Of a DNA stretch of 64,000 nucleotides, positions 50,189 through 59,652 are shown in pieces. How positions within the stretch are numbered: position 1 is the first letter of the stretch; each line of letters opens with the position of its first letter. Where the stretch lies: NCBI RefSeq assembly GCF_002938425.1, contig NZ_POQU01000004.1, forward strand, positions 1 through 64,000. Reading direction: 5' to 3'. The notes beneath the pieces were generated by a model. That model had not been told where the DNA came from. It did no database searches and saw only the letters and a list, made by a program, of their open reading frames with translations. Position numbers and translations under genes: made by a program. Origin of the DNA: Blastococcus atacamensis (GTDB lineage: Bacteria > Actinomycetota > Actinomycetes > Mycobacteriales > Geodermatophilaceae).

Positions 50189-51337
50189 TCAGGCAGCCGG
50201 GACCGGAGCCGGCAGGAACGGCTGGCGCAGGTCCTGCGCCGCCGTCCGCGTCTCCGGCTGCGCCCGGCGACGCCACCGGGCCACCAGCGCGACGTAGGCG
50301 AGAGTGCCCGCCAGCCCGATCAGCAGCGGGAGCACCGAGGCGCCCTCCGGCAGCGACTCGGTCGCCACTCCCCCGCCCAGCAGCGCGGCGAGGAGGAACA
50401 CCACCACGTTGTTGACGGCGTGGAGGACGATCGCCGCCTCCAGGCCTCCGGTCAGCCACACCACCGCGGATGCGGCCAGGGCGAAGGCGAACCGGTCCAA
50501 GAAGGTGATCAGGTCCGGAGGCAGGTGTGCCAGCGAGAAGAGCGCGCCGGTGATCAGCGCCGCGAGCACCGCACCGATCGACGGGCTGCGCACCCAGCCG
50601 GCGATCGCCTGGCTCAGGTACCCGCGGAACAGGTACTCCTCCGCGGCGGACTGCAGCGGTGTGGTGAGCAGGACGACGGCGAGCAGCCAGCCCCAGCCGG
50701 GCGCCGGGCCCTCGAGCTCGCCCTCCCCCGTGGCGACGTCCAGCAGCACCGCCAGACCGATGCCGACCCCGAGCGAGAGGAAGGCGAGCAGCGTGAACCG
50801 GGGCAGCAGGCGCCAGCGCAGGCGGGCCAGCACCGAGGAGGACCACCCCGGGCTCATGCCGTGCGCCACCGCCCACGCCAGCCACACGACCGGGATGCCG
50901 ACGACGAGCGTCGCGTTGGTGACCAGCAGGACGCCGGGGTCGGTCAGATCGCCCATGGTCAGGTCGGGGCTGATGCCGGTGACGATGCCGACCACCGCGA
51001 GCACCGCCCCCGCGACCAGGAAGACCACGGCGAGCAGGAGCAGACCGACGACCGGGCGCCACCAGGCCCAGTCCCGCGCCCGCATCGCGTGCAGGAACGG
51101 CTTCGGCTCGTCGTGCGGCGGCGTTCCCGGTGGCGGCGCCCAGGTCACCTGCGGCGGCGGCGCGGGTGACCACGGCTGGGGAGCCCAGGCACCCGGCGGC
51201 GGGCCGGCCCACCCCGGTCCGGGGGAACCCGGGGGCCACGGGGCCGGCGGGAGCTGCCCCGGCCCGGGCCGCAGGGTCGGCGGCGGGCCGCCGTACGGCT
51301 GCTCGTCCGGCCTCGCGCCTGGCCCGGGCAGGCTCAT
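50189..51337 (-). CDS. CPBP family intramembrane glutamic endopeptidase
   Basis: A membrane protease of the CPBP/Abi (Rce1-like) family. The first ~85 residues are a Pro/Gly-rich cytoplasmic region. Multiple helices follow, with motif 1 [11 protein letters not shown] (catalytic Glu-Glu and Arg), motif 2 [11 protein letters not shown] and motif 3 [10 protein letters not shown]. 382 residues. Its ATG overlaps the gltX stop region (51334-51337), so it is co-expressed with gltX. Substrates of actinobacterial members are mostly unknown. Confidence 0.87.
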   Translation of the reverse strand: MSLPGPGARPDEQPYGGPPPTLRPGPGQLPPAPWPPGSPGPGWAGPPPGAWAPQPWSPAPPPQVTWAPPPGTPPHDEPKPFLHAMRARDWAWWRPVVGLLLLAVVFLVAGAVLAVVGIVTGISPDLTMGDLTDPGVLLVTNATLVVGIPVVWLAWAVAHGMSPGWSSSVLARLRWRLLPRFTLLAFLSLGVGIGLAVLLDVATGEGELEGPAPGWGWLLAVVLLTTPLQSAAEEYLFRGYLSQAIAGWVRSPSIGAVLAALITGALFSLAHLPPDLITFLDRFAFALAASAVVWLTGGLEAAIVLHAVNNVVVFLLAALLGGGVATESLPEGASVLPLLIGLAGTLAYVALVARWRRRAQPETRTAAQDLRQPFLPAPVPAA

Positions 51338-52824
51338 CCCGCCGTCGCCACCTCACGGGCAGCGGCCAGGCGGGCCAGCGTCCGCTCGCGACCCAGCAGC
51401 TCCATCGACTCGTACAGCGGAGGCGACACGGTGCGGCCGCTCACCGCGACGCGGACCGGGCCGAACGCCTGCCGGGGCTTGCGACCCAGACCCTCGACCA
51501 GTGCGTCCTTGAGCGCCTGCTCGATGGCCGGCGTGCTCCAGTCGGGCAGCTCGCGCAGCACCGTCGTCGCCGCATCCAGGATCTCGACCGCGGCGTCGCC
51601 GGTCAGCTGCTTCTCCGCCGCGGCGGGCTCGATGTCGACGTCGTTGACGAAGAGGAAGCGCAGCAGCCCGACCGCCTCCGAGAGCACGACCATGCGCTCC
51701 TGGGCCAGCGGCGCGATCGCCCGCAGCACCCGGTCCTGCTCGGGCGTCGGCGGCTCGGCCAGCAGCCCCTCGGCGGCGAGATGCGGCACGACGCGGTCGA
51801 CGAACTCCTCGACCGGCAGCGCGCGCAGGTGCGTGGCGTTGATCGCCTCGGCCTTCTTGAGGTCGAAGCGGGCCGGGTTCGGGCTCACCCGTGTCACGTC
51901 GAAGGCCTCGACCATCTCCTCCATCGAGAAGATGTCCCGGTCCTCGGCGATCGACCAGCCGAGCAGCGCCAGGTAGTTGGCGAAGCCCTCGGGCAGGAAG
52001 CCGCGGTCGCGGTAGACGTCGAGGTTGGACTGCGGGTCGCGCTTGGACAGCTTCTTGCTGCCCTCGCCGGTCACGTAGGGCAGGTGACCGAAGCGCGGGG
52101 TGCCCTCGGCCACGCCGATGTCGGTGAGCGCGGCGTAGAGGGCGAGCTGACGCGGGGTCGAGGGCAGCAGGTCCTCGCCGCGGAGCACGTCGGTGATCCG
52201 CATCAGGGCGTCGTCGACCGGGTTGACGAACGGGTACAGCGGCGCGCCGTTGCCCCGCACCAGCACGAAGTCGGGCACCGAGCCCGCGGCGAAGCGGATC
52301 TCGCCGCGCACGAGGTCGGTCCAGACCAGGTCCTCGTCGGGCATCTTCAGCCGCAGGACGGGCTGACGGCCCTCGTCGCGGAAGGCTGTCTTCTGCGCGT
52401 CGGTGAGGAAGCGGTCGGCGTTGTCGTAGCCGAGCTTCGGGTCCTGGCCGGCCGCCCGCCGACGGGCGTCGACCTCCTCGTTCGTGGAGAACGACTCGTA
52501 GGCGTGCCCGGACTCCACCAGCTTGGCGGCGACCTCGCGGTAGACGTCGGACCGCTCCGACTGCCGGTAGGGGCCGTACGAGCCGCCCACCTCGGGGCCC
52601 TCGTCCCAGGTGAGACCCATCCAGCGCAGGCAGTCCAGCAGGTGCCGGTAGGACTCCTCGGAGTCCCGGGCGGCGTCGGTGTCCTCGATGCGGAAGACGA
52701 ACGTGCCACCGGTGTGCCGGGCGTGCGCCCAGTTGAACAGGGCCGTGCGCATCAGGCCGACGTGCACCATGCCCGTCGGCGACGGGCAGAACCGGGTGCG
52801 CACCCCGGTGGCGGGTGCCGTCAC
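51334..52824 (-). CDS. gltX: Glutamyl-tRNA synthetase
   Basis: Charges tRNA-Glu (and in many actinobacteria tRNA-Gln). The class I signature is [20 protein letters not shown] (HxGH variant) and the second motif is [11 protein letters not shown]. 496 residues with the C-terminal anticodon-binding domain. GTG at 52824 overlaps the stop of the FAH-family gene (GTGA). The cognate tRNA-Glu genes lie 1.3 kb downstream. Confidence 0.97.
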   Translation of the reverse strand: MTAPATGVRTRFCPSPTGMVHVGLMRTALFNWAHARHTGGTFVFRIEDTDAARDSEESYRHLLDCLRWMGLTWDEGPEVGGSYGPYRQSERSDVYREVAAKLVESGHAYESFSTNEEVDARRRAAGQDPKLGYDNADRFLTDAQKTAFRDEGRQPVLRLKMPDEDLVWTDLVRGEIRFAAGSVPDFVLVRGNGAPLYPFVNPVDDALMRITDVLRGEDLLPSTPRQLALYAALTDIGVAEGTPRFGHLPYVTGEGSKKLSKRDPQSNLDVYRDRGFLPEGFANYLALLGWSIAEDRDIFSMEEMVEAFDVTRVSPNPARFDLKKAEAINATHLRALPVEEFVDRVVPHLAAEGLLAEPPTPEQDRVLRAIAPLAQERMVVLSEAVGLLRFLFVNDVDIEPAAAEKQLTGDAAVEILDAATTVLRELPDWSTPAIEQALKDALVEGLGRKPRQAFGPVRVAVSGRTVSPPLYESMELLGRERTLARLAAAREVATAG

Positions 52825-53633
52825 AGGCCACCGCCCGCGGTGGAGACGGCGTCGGCGGCGCTGACGGTGTTGGTCAGCGTGCCCAAGCCCTGGATCGCGC
52901 ACTCGACCTGCTGGCCGGGACGGATCGGGCCGACACCCGACGGGGTGCCGGTGAGGACCACGTCGCCGGGCAGCAGCGTCATCACGCGGGAGATGTAGGA
53001 GATGAGGGTCGGGATGCCGAACAGCAGCTGGCTCGTGCGGCCCTGCTGACGACGCTCGCCGTCGACCGTGCAGCCGATCTCGAGGTCGGAGGGGTCCAGC
53101 CCCAGGCCGGGCAGGTCGGTCTCGATCCACGGGCCCAAGGGGCAGAAGGAGTCGAAGCCCTTGGCCCGGGTCCACTGCCCGTCGCTCTTCTGCATGTCGC
53201 GCTCGGTCACGTCGTTGCCGATCGTGTAGCCGAAGACGCTGCTCAGCGCCTGCTCGGGCGACACGTTGCGGGCACCGCGGGCACCGATGACGACGGCGAG
53301 CTCCGCCTCGTGGTGCACGTTGGTGCTGCCCGGCGGGATGCGGATGGCGTCGCCGGGGCCGATCACCGACGTCGAGGGCTTGAGGAACAGCAGCGGCTCC
53401 CCGGGAGCGTCGCCGGTGTTCATCTCCTTCACGTGGTCGGCGTAGTTCTTGCCGACGCACACGACCTTGCTCGGCAGGATCGGCGAGAGCAGCCGGATGT
53501 CGGCCTGCGCGTAGCGGGTGCCGGTGAAGGAGATCTGGCCGAAGGGGTGGCCCTCGATCTGGGCGACCTGGCCGTCCCCGTCGAGAACGCCGAAGGACAT
53601 GCCCTGAGGTGAGGCGAAACGGACGATGCGCAC
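52821..53633 (-). CDS. Fumarylacetoacetate hydrolase family protein
   Basis: A FAH-fold enzyme, most like 2-hydroxyhepta-2,4-diene-1,7-dioate isomerase or acylpyruvate hydrolase. Metal ligands are in [12 protein letters not shown] and [24 protein letters not shown] and [11 protein letters not shown] are conserved family motifs. 270 residues. GTG start. It directly precedes gltX with a stop-start overlap, the same arrangement as Rv2993c-Rv2992c in M. tuberculosis (from memory). Its physiological substrate is unknown. Confidence 0.88.
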   Translation of the reverse strand: MRIVRFASPQGMSFGVLDGDGQVAQIEGHPFGQISFTGTRYAQADIRLLSPILPSKVVCVGKNYADHVKEMNTGDAPGEPLLFLKPSTSVIGPGDAIRIPPGSTNVHHEAELAVVIGARGARNVSPEQALSSVFGYTIGNDVTERDMQKSDGQWTRAKGFDSFCPLGPWIETDLPGLGLDPSDLEIGCTVDGERRQQGRTSQLLFGIPTLISYISRVMTLLPGDVVLTGTPSGVGPIRPGQQVECAIQGLGTLTNTVSAADAVSTAGGGL

Positions 53634-53694
53634 GCACCGAGGTTAGTCGGCCCGCGGATCGGCGCCCCTCGGGTGCATCGGGTTGACTGCCGTC

Positions 53695-54063
53695 ATGGCA
53701 TGCCGTTTCTCCGAACTCGTCGTGGACAGCCGCGATCCCGAGTCGCTCGCCGCCTTCTGGGCCGCCGTCCTGGACTACCGGGTCCTCGGCGACGAGCACG
53801 GCGCCATCGAGATCGGCCCGGAGGCCGGCTTCGGCGGGCCCGCCCCCACGCTGGTGTTCGCGCCCGTCGCCGATCCGACACCGGGCAAGGTCCGACTGCA
53901 CATCGATCTCAACCCGACCGACCGCGACCAGGACGCCGAGCTGCAGCGGCTCCTGGATCTCGGCGCCACGCACGCCGACGTCGGGCAGTCCGGCGAGCAG
54001 GGCTGGCACGTGCTGGCCGACCCCGAGGGCAACGAGTTCTGCCTGTTGCGGACCTGGCTGTGA
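53695..54063 (+). CDS. VOC (glyoxalase/bleomycin-resistance) superfamily protein
   Basis: A 122-residue vicinal-oxygen-chelate fold protein: [40 protein letters not shown], and the C-terminal [11 protein letters not shown] motif typical of the family. Substrate unknown. ATG at 53695 is preferred over a TTG 12 bp upstream, which adds four residues. It is divergent from the FAH-family gene and stands alone; a 121-bp spacer follows with no gene. Confidence 0.8.
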   Translation: MACRFSELVVDSRDPESLAAFWAAVLDYRVLGDEHGAIEIGPEAGFGGPAPTLVFAPVADPTPGKVRLHIDLNPTDRDQDAELQRLLDLGATHADVGQSGEQGWHVLADPEGNEFCLLRTWL

Positions 54064-54184
54064 CATCGTCGGCCTACCGTCCGACACCGCGGCCAGGTGC
54101 CGTCCCCCCGTTCCGCAGAGCCGTTTCATCGTGCCTGCGCGGAGCCCTCCGGGCCCCACTCGGCACGACACGAAAGGACTTCCC

Positions 54185-54511
54185 GTGATCCTCATCGTTG
54201 TCAAGATGCCCATCCGACCCGAGCGAGCCGATGAGTGGGCCGGGCTGGCCGCCGACTACGCCCGGGCGGTGAACGCCGAGGAGGGAAGCCTGTTCTTCGA
54301 GTGGTCCCGGAGCCTCGAGGAACCGGACACCTTCGTGTGCGTCGAGGGCTTCCGCGACTCCGAGGCCGGCGCCGCGCACGTGGGCACCGATGCCTTCAAG
54401 CGCTTCGTGGACCAGGCCCCCGACCTCGTCTCGGCACAGCCGCAGATCATCTACGTCGACGCGCCCGAGGTCTCCGGCTGGGGCCCGATGGGCGAGATCC
54501 AGCCCCGCTGA
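54185..54511 (+). CDS. ABM-domain (antibiotic biosynthesis monooxygenase-like) protein
   Basis: A 108-residue dimeric alpha/beta-barrel protein: [36 protein letters not shown] and [11 protein letters not shown] match quinol monooxygenase/ABM proteins, some of which oxidise quinols or degrade haem. GTG at 54185 has AAAGGA five bases upstream. The stop codon overlaps the CTG that starts the amidotransferase, so the two are probably translated together. Confidence 0.85.
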   Translation: MILIVVKMPIRPERADEWAGLAADYARAVNAEEGSLFFEWSRSLEEPDTFVCVEGFRDSEAGAAHVGTDAFKRFVDQAPDLVSAQPQIIYVDAPEVSGWGPMGEIQPR

Positions 54512-55260
54512 GCGCCGTCACCGGCCGCCCGGGGCGGCCGTTCCTGCTGCTGTCCTCCCGGCCCGAGGACGCCGCGGCCGACCAGGAGTACGTCTCCTTC
54601 CTCCGCGCCACGGGCCTGCCCGCCGACCGGTTGCGCCGCATCCGGATGGAGGCCGGGCCGCTGCCCGCCCTCGACCTGGACGACTACGCCGGCCTCGTGC
54701 TCGGGGGCAGCCCGTTCAACTCCAGCGACCCGCCGGAGGCGAAGTCCGCGGTCCAGTTGCGGGTGGAGCGCGCGGTGGCCGCGCTGCTCGACGAGGTGGT
54801 GGCCGGCGACATCCCGTTCCTCGGCGCCTGCTACGGGATCGGCACGCTCGTGACCCACCAGGGCGGGGCCGTGGACCGCACCTTCGGGGAGCCCGTCTCG
54901 GCGGTCGAGGTGACCCTCACCGCGGAGGGACGGCGCGACCCGCTGCTGGCCGGGGTGCCCGAGCGGTTCGGCGCCTTCGTCGGGCACAAGGAGGCCTGCC
55001 GGGTACTGCCGCCGGAGGCGGTGCTGCTGGCCTCCTCGGCCACCTGCCCGGTCCAGATGTTCCGGGTGCGGCAGAACGTCTACGCCACCCAGTTCCACCC
55101 GGAGCTGGACGTCGACGGGCTGGTGGCCAGGGCCCGGATCTACCAGCACGCCGGGTACTTCCCGCCGACCGAGTTCGAGGAGGTCGTGGCCCGGGTGACC
55201 GGCGCCGCGGTCAGCGAGCCGGCGCGGGTCCTGTCGAACTTCGTGCACCGCTACGGCTGA
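54508..55260 (+). CDS. Class I glutamine amidotransferase-like protein, probable CTG start
   Basis: GATase1 fold with nucleophile Cys in LGACYGIGTLV and His/Glu in TQFHPELDVDG; resembles GMP-synthase-like stand-alone amidotransferases. The conserved N-terminus FLLLSSRPEDAAADQEY lies just after a CTG at 54508 that overlaps the previous stop (CTGA). No ATG, GTG or TTG occurs in frame until residue ~42, inside the fold. 250 residues from CTG. Partner synthetase and substrate unknown. Its 3' end overlaps the converging cimA gene by 50 bp. Confidence 0.8.
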   Translation: MSAVTGRPGRPFLLLSSRPEDAAADQEYVSFLRATGLPADRLRRIRMEAGPLPALDLDDYAGLVLGGSPFNSSDPPEAKSAVQLRVERAVAALLDEVVAGDIPFLGACYGIGTLVTHQGGAVDRTFGEPVSAVEVTLTAEGRRDPLLAGVPERFGAFVGHKEACRVLPPEAVLLASSATCPVQMFRVRQNVYATQFHPELDVDGLVARARIYQHAGYFPPTEFEEVVARVTGAAVSEPARVLSNFVHRYG

Positions 55261-56839
55261 GGACGGCGTAGCTGAGGGCGTCCACCAGGGCGTGCCAGGA
55301 CGCCTCGACGATGTTGGCGTGCACGCCGACGGTGGTCCACTCCCCCACCCCGTCGGTGGTGTCGATGAGCACGCGGGTGGTGGCGCTCGACCCGCCCTTC
55401 CAGCCGAGGATGCGGACCTTGTAGTCGGCCAGCGAGACGCCCGCCAGTTGCGGGTAGCGGCCGACCAGCGCCTGGCGCAGCGCGTTGTCCAGGGCGTTCA
55501 CCGGCCCGTTCCCCTCACCGGTGCTGATGATCCTCTCGCTGGTGCCGTCGTCGTTGCGGAGGTGCACCTTCACCGTCGCCTCGCTGACGACGACCCCGTT
55601 GCCCCAGTGCTCGACGGAGGTCTTGTAGCTCTCCAGCTCGAACAGCGGGGCCGGGGCGTCGGGCAGCTGGGCGCGCAGCAGCAGCTCGAACGAGGCGTCG
55701 GCGGCCTCGAAGGACCAGCCGTCGGCCTCGAGCACCTTGACCTGGTCGACGACGCGGCCGATGGCCTCGGCCTGCCCGGTGAGGTCCACGCCGAGCTCGC
55801 GCCCCTTCAGCTCGACCGAGGCGCGGCCGGCCATCTCGGTCACCAGGATGCGCATGTCGTTGCCGACGACCGCGGGCTCGAGGTGGTTGTAGAGCTCGGG
55901 ACTCACCTTGATGGCGCTGGCGTGCAGGCCGGCCTTGTGCGCGAACGCCGAGGCACCGACGAACGGCTGGTGGTCGTCGGGGGCGATGTTGGCCAGCTCG
56001 GCGATCGCGTGGCTGACCCGCTTCAGCTCCGGCAGGCACTCGGCCGGCACCGCCGGGATGCCCATCTTCGTGGCCAGGTTCGCGACGAGCACGAAGGTGT
56101 CGGCGTTGCCGGCGCGCTCCCCGTAGCCGTTCGCCGTCCCCTGGACGTGCGTGACCCCCGCCTCCACCGCGGCGAGGGTGTTGGCGACCGCGCACCCGGT
56201 GTCGTCCTGGCAGTGGATGCCGAGCCTCCCGCTCACCCGGGAGCGCACATCGGCCACGACCCGGCCGACGCCCATCGGCAGCATCCCGCCGTTGGTGTCG
56301 CAGAGGACGCCGACCTCGGCACCGGCGGCGAACGCCGTCTCGAGCACCCGGACGCCGTAGCCCGAGTCGGCCGCGTACCCGTCGAAGAAGTGCTCGCAGT
56401 CGAGGAACACCCGGCGCCCGTGCGCCACCAGGAAGGCGACGGTGTCGGCCACCATCGCCAAGTTCTCCTCCGGCGTCGTCCGCAGCGCCTCCCGCACGTG
56501 GCGGACGTCGGACTTCGCGACCAGGCAGACCACCGGCGTCCCCGCGTCGAGCAGCGCCCGCACCTGGGGGTCCTCCTCCACCCGCACACCGGCCTTGCGG
56601 GTCGCCCCGAACGCGACGAGCTGTGCGTGCTGCAGCTTCAGCTCGGTGCGAGCACGGGCGAAGAACTCGGTGTCCTTGGGCAGGGCGCCGGGCCAGCCGC
56701 CCTCGATGAAGCCGACGCCGATCTCGTCGAGCAGCCGGGCGACCGCCAGCTTGTCGGCGACCGAGTAGCTGATGCCCTCGCGCTGGGCACCGTCGCGCAG
56801 CGTGGTGTCGAAGACCTGGAACTCGGTGTCGCTGGGCAC
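55211..56839 (-). CDS. cimA: (R)-citramalate synthase CimA
   Basis: Condenses pyruvate and acetyl-CoA to citramalate, a threonine-independent route to 2-oxobutyrate and isoleucine. FDTTLRDGAQREGISYSVAD opens the DRE-TIM barrel, HCQDDTGCAVANTL holds metal-binding His, GNADTFVLVANLATKMG follows, and HKAGLHASAI precedes the regulatory LeuA dimer domain (about 400-530) typical of CimA. 542 residues. GTG with GAGGAG upstream. It lies behind a leader peptide and terminator (56874-56965) that suggest isoleucine-responsive attenuation. leuB and ilvCNB nearby use its product line. Confidence 0.93.
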   Translation of the reverse strand: MPSDTEFQVFDTTLRDGAQREGISYSVADKLAVARLLDEIGVGFIEGGWPGALPKDTEFFARARTELKLQHAQLVAFGATRKAGVRVEEDPQVRALLDAGTPVVCLVAKSDVRHVREALRTTPEENLAMVADTVAFLVAHGRRVFLDCEHFFDGYAADSGYGVRVLETAFAAGAEVGVLCDTNGGMLPMGVGRVVADVRSRVSGRLGIHCQDDTGCAVANTLAAVEAGVTHVQGTANGYGERAGNADTFVLVANLATKMGIPAVPAECLPELKRVSHAIAELANIAPDDHQPFVGASAFAHKAGLHASAIKVSPELYNHLEPAVVGNDMRILVTEMAGRASVELKGRELGVDLTGQAEAIGRVVDQVKVLEADGWSFEAADASFELLLRAQLPDAPAPLFELESYKTSVEHWGNGVVVSEATVKVHLRNDDGTSERIISTGEGNGPVNALDNALRQALVGRYPQLAGVSLADYKVRILGWKGGSSATTRVLIDTTDGVGEWTTVGVHANIVEASWHALVDALSYAVLSRSGARSSTGPAPAR

Positions 56840-56873
56840 GGGGGCTCCTCGGATCGGGTGGACGGCGTCCCGG

Positions 56874-56905
56874 AAAACAAAAAGACCCCCCGGGTACGGG
56901 AGGTC
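56874..56905 (-). terminator. U-tailed intrinsic terminator in the cimA leader (attenuator)
   Basis: mRNA GACCUCCCG (56905-56897) pairs with CGGGGGGUC (56892-56884) around a 4-nt loop, followed by UUUUUGUUUU. A real U-tract is rare in this GC-rich window. It lies 34 nt before the cimA start and after the leader ORF, so it can only act on cimA transcription. Confidence 0.85.
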
Positions 56906-56906
56906 T

Positions 56907-56933
56907 GCGCGCAGTCGGAGGAGGACTGCGCGC
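56907..56933 (-). other. Upstream hairpin of the cimA attenuator
   Basis: Perfect 10-bp stem (arms 56924-56933 and 56907-56916), 7-nt loop CUCCUCC. Its 5' arm begins at the last base of the leader stop codon. UCCUCCG (56922-56916) could alternatively pair with CGGGGGG of the terminator's 3' arm, a possible antiterminator. Confidence 0.7.
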
Positions 56934-56965
56934 TAGGCGATAATGATCGTGCTGGTGGCGGTCAT
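56933..56965 (-). CDS. cimA leader peptide MTATSTIIIA
   Basis: A 10-codon ORF rich in Thr (ACC, ACC, ACG) and with three consecutive Ile codons (ATC ATT ATC) just before the stop TAG. The ATT codon is unusual in this GC-rich genome. TACTCA lies at -12 to -7 relative to the ATG, consistent with a leaderless transcript starting at the ATG; no Shine-Dalgarno is present. Followed at once by a hairpin and a U-tailed terminator ahead of cimA. The codon content fits control by isoleucine supply, the end product of the CimA route. Confidence 0.75.
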   Translation of the reverse strand: MTATSTIIIA

Positions 56966-57259
56966 CGCCGATGAGTAAAGCACGGCCGGCCGCACGCCCT
57001 CCCCGATTCCGGAGAACCGGGTGAGGGCCCGGACCCTGCTCTCCGGGACCGCTGGGCCCGGACGTCCTCCGGGACGACGCCGACGCGCTGCTGCGCGCCC
57101 GCGGCCTGGTTGCCCTGGACCGGCGGCCGGCGCCGCTGGTCGAGTCCTCCGCGGCCGCTGCACCGTGCGCCCGGAGTGGCCCGCTCCCGGCGGGAGCGGG
57201 CAGGTGGTCCTGCCGGTACCCCGTCGGGGATCTCCTGCGGGAGGAACCGCCGGGCTGAG
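56966..57259. other. 294-bp leuB-cimA spacer
   Basis: Holds the inferred cimA promoter near 56971-56976 and a leuB terminator. One rightward frame (about 57060-57255, including DVLRDDADALLRARGLVALD) looks somewhat coding but has no start or recognised family; it may be a remnant or chance. Confidence 0.4.
57179..57201 (-). terminator. Hairpin downstream of leuB
   Basis: An 11-bp inverted repeat (57179-57189 with 57191-57201) centred on one base, giving about 9 bp of stem in practice, 59 bp past the leuB stop and before the cimA leader. No U-run. Confidence 0.5.
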
Positions 57260-58279
57260 CTACCCGGCGAGCGCGGCCAGGCGGTCCCCGACGTCGGTGG
57301 TGCGGATGGGCGCCTGCGGGTCGCGCGTGGAGAGGTCGAAGGCGACGGCGGCGTCGACCTTGCGGGCCTGCTCGGTGCGACCGAGGTGCTGGAGCAGCAG
57401 CCCGACCGACAGCACGGTGGCCGTCGGGTCGGCGGTGCCCTGACCCGCGATGTCGGGCGCCGAGCCGTGGACCGGCTCGAACATGCTCGGGTTGGTGCCC
57501 GAGGCGTCGAGGTTGCCGCTGGCCGCGAGGCCGATGCCACCGGTCACGGCCGCGGCGACGTCGGTGACGATGTCGCCGAAGAGGTTGTCGGTGACGATGA
57601 CGTCGTAGCGGCCCGGGTCGGTGATGAAGAACATCGAGGCGGCGTCGACGTGCTGGTAGGCGACGGTGACCTCCGGGAACTCGACCGACACCTCCTCCAC
57701 GATCCGCGACCAGAGCCCGCCCGCGTGGCTGAGCACGTTGGTCTTGTGGATCAGCGTGAGGTGCTTGCGCGGGCGGGCGGTGGCCCGCTCGAAGGCGTAC
57801 CGGACGACCCGCTCCACGCCGAAAGCGGTGTTCAGGCTGACCTCGGTCGCGATCTCGTTCGGGGTGTCCTTGCGCAGGACTCCGCCGTTGCCGACGTAGG
57901 GGCCCTCGGTGCCCTCGCGCACGCAGAGCATGTCGATCGGGCCGGGGGCGGCCAGCGGGCTGCGCACGCCGTCGAACAGCCGGGCCGGGCGGAGGTTGAC
58001 GTGGTGGTCGAGCTCGAAGCGCAGCCGCAGCAGCAGGCCTCGCTCGAGGATCCCCGGCGGCACGCCCGGATCGCCGATCGCGCCGAGCAGGATCGCGTCG
58101 TGCTGGCGCAGCTCGTCGATCACCGTGTCAGGCAGCAGCTCGCCGGTGCGCTGCCACCGGGCGGCGCCGAGGTCGTACGGGGTGGTCTCCAGGTCGGGGG
58201 CGACCGCGCGAAGGACCTTGAGGCCCTCCGCCACCACCTCGGGACCGATGCCGTCTCCAGGGATCACAGCCAGGCGCAT
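57260..58279 (-). CDS. leuB: 3-isopropylmalate dehydrogenase
   Basis: Oxidises and decarboxylates 3-isopropylmalate in leucine synthesis. [17 protein letters not shown] at the N-terminus, [14 protein letters not shown], and the NAD/metal motif [18 protein letters not shown] with [10 protein letters not shown] are diagnostic. 339 residues. ATG start with GGGAGG just upstream. A serA remnant ends 16 bp upstream, so leuB may once have followed an intact serA. Confidence 0.97.
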   Translation of the reverse strand: MRLAVIPGDGIGPEVVAEGLKVLRAVAPDLETTPYDLGAARWQRTGELLPDTVIDELRQHDAILLGAIGDPGVPPGILERGLLLRLRFELDHHVNLRPARLFDGVRSPLAAPGPIDMLCVREGTEGPYVGNGGVLRKDTPNEIATEVSLNTAFGVERVVRYAFERATARPRKHLTLIHKTNVLSHAGGLWSRIVEEVSVEFPEVTVAYQHVDAASMFFITDPGRYDVIVTDNLFGDIVTDVAAAVTGGIGLAASGNLDASGTNPSMFEPVHGSAPDIAGQGTADPTATVLSVGLLLQHLGRTEQARKVDAAVAFDLSTRDPQAPIRTTDVGDRLAALAG

Positions 58280-58295
58280 GGGAGGGAACCCTAGG

Positions 58296-58690
58296 TCAGG
58301 GCGTGCTGAGGTCCGCGGCCCGGGCTGCCCGCGCGCCGATGCGCCCGGCGATCGCCTCGAACAGCTCGGGGGCGACGGGGCTGTCGACCGTGACGGTCAT
58401 GAGCGCCTCGCCGCCCTCGCTCGCGGGGCCGGCCTGGGCACCGGCGATGTCGATGCCGGCCTCACCGAGCGCCGCGCTGACGACGACGGGCCGGTCGGCG
58501 TAGATGACGGTGTTCGACGTCGGGGCGTCGACCACCATGACGCCCCGCTCGGTGGCGGCCGCGACGTCGACGTCGTCCGGGCCGATGGCGGCGCGGGCGA
58601 CGACCCTGGAGGTTCGGCGCCGCGCGCATCCGTGTCCCGGCCAGCGCTCTCGGCCGGTCGGCTTGCCCGTCCGCGACCGCCCCCGACATG
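58296..58690 (-). pseudogene. Decayed D-3-phosphoglycerate dehydrogenase (serA) remnant
   Basis: In the frame ending at 58296 the segment [20 protein letters not shown], then [11 protein letters not shown], matches residues ~75-105 of SerA. At about 58505 it passes directly into the C-terminal ACT domain ([24 protein letters not shown]). The NAD domain and intervening domain, roughly 350 residues, are missing. A one-base frameshift near 58604 separates an upstream piece RMRAAPNLQ. No start remains. serA lies beside leuB in M. tuberculosis (Rv2996c). An intact copy should exist elsewhere. Confidence 0.8.
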
Positions 58691-58736
58691 CTGGAGTTCG
58701 CCTGCACCGGCACGGCGGTGCCGACCGGAGGGAACC

Positions 58737-59540
58737 ATGAGCCAGTCCGACGATCCGTACCGCCCCGCCCCCGGGACGCCACCCTCCGGGGACGACTCCC
58801 CGGTCGGGCCGTCCAGCGGTCAGCCGCAGTTCGAGAAGCCCGCGTACGGGCAGCCGCCCCAGTACGGGCAGCCCCAGTACGGCCAGCCCCAGTACGGCCA
58901 GCCCCAGTACGGGGAGCCGCAGTACGGGGAGCCGCAGTACGGCCAGCCCCAGTACGGCCAGCAGCCCTACGGACAGCCGTCGTACGGGCAGGCGCAGTAC
59001 GGCCAGCCCCCGCAGGGGCAGCAGCAGTACGGCCAGCAGCCCTACGGACAACCCCAGTACGGCCAGCAGCAGTTCGGGGGCTACGCCCCCGGGGCCGTGC
59101 CGGCCCGTCCGCCGGCCGTCATCGTCGCGGCCGTCCTCGGTTTCCTCTTCGGCGCGTTCGCCCTCCTGGGCCTGGTGGGCATCGCCGTCGCGGGGTCGGA
59201 GTTCGCCGAGCTCGGGGGTTACTCCGGCACCGAGGCGGACGCCGTGACCGCCGGGCTGGTGTTCGTCGGCATCCTCGTCCTGGCGTACGCGGTCGTCATG
59301 GTCTGGGGGGCCGTGCTGGCCCTGACCGGGCGCAGCCGGGTCCTGCTCATCGTCGGCGGCTCGCTGAGCATCGCCTTCGGAGCGCTGACCCTGCTGGGTG
59401 CGCTCGCCGAGGGGGACGGCGCCGGGCTGCTGACCACGCTGGTCGGTCTGGCCGCCGCCATCGCGATCGTGGTGCTCCTCGCCGCCCGCCGCGCTGCCGA
59501 CTTCTACGCCGCGCACCGGTTCCGCCGCACCGGTCACTGA
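58737..59540 (+). CDS. QPQYG-repeat four-TM membrane protein
   Basis: Unknown function. Residues ~30-115 are a cytoplasmic low-complexity region built from [10 protein letters not shown] repeats; then four transmembrane helices (about 128-150, 175-200, 206-230, 232-250) and a basic tail. ATG with GGAGGGAA four bases upstream. A shorter paralogue with the same layout follows 112 bp downstream. Similar Gln/Tyr/Gly-rich DUF4190-like proteins are common in actinobacteria. Confidence 0.8.
   Translation: MSQSDDPYRPAPGTPPSGDDSPVGPSSGQPQFEKPAYGQPPQYGQPQYGQPQYGQPQYGEPQYGEPQYGQPQYGQQPYGQPSYGQAQYGQPPQGQQQYGQQPYGQPQYGQQQFGGYAPGAVPARPPAVIVAAVLGFLFGAFALLGLVGIAVAGSEFAELGGYSGTEADAVTAGLVFVGILVLAYAVVMVWGAVLALTGRSRVLLIVGGSLSIAFGALTLLGALAEGDGAGLLTTLVGLAAAIAIVVLLAARRAADFYAAHRFRRTGH
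58849..59070 (+). repeat. Coding tandem repeat of a 15-bp unit (cagtacggccagccc)
   Basis: About a dozen copies or near-copies encode [15 protein letters not shown]. Substitutions are mostly synonymous or Gln/Glu swaps, so the array is under protein-level constraint but prone to copy-number slippage. Confidence 0.85.
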
Positions 59541-59652
59541 ACCGGGTGGTCCGGGCGGCACCCCCTGCCCGCCACCGCGATCAGTGTGACGATCGGACCG
59601 ATCCGCCCTCGGTGGCCATCCGGGCAACCGACGACCAGGAGGACGCCGCACC

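Noticed and set aside
52815-53612. Rightward ORFs opposite gltX and the FAH-family gene
   Set aside because: His/Val/Gly-rich antisense frames typical of GC-rich third-position bias; no motifs.
57021-57443. Rightward frame in the leuB-cimA spacer as a gene
   Set aside because: Arg/Gly/Pro-rich, runs antisense into leuB, no recognised motif; the alternative coding-looking frame lacks a start.
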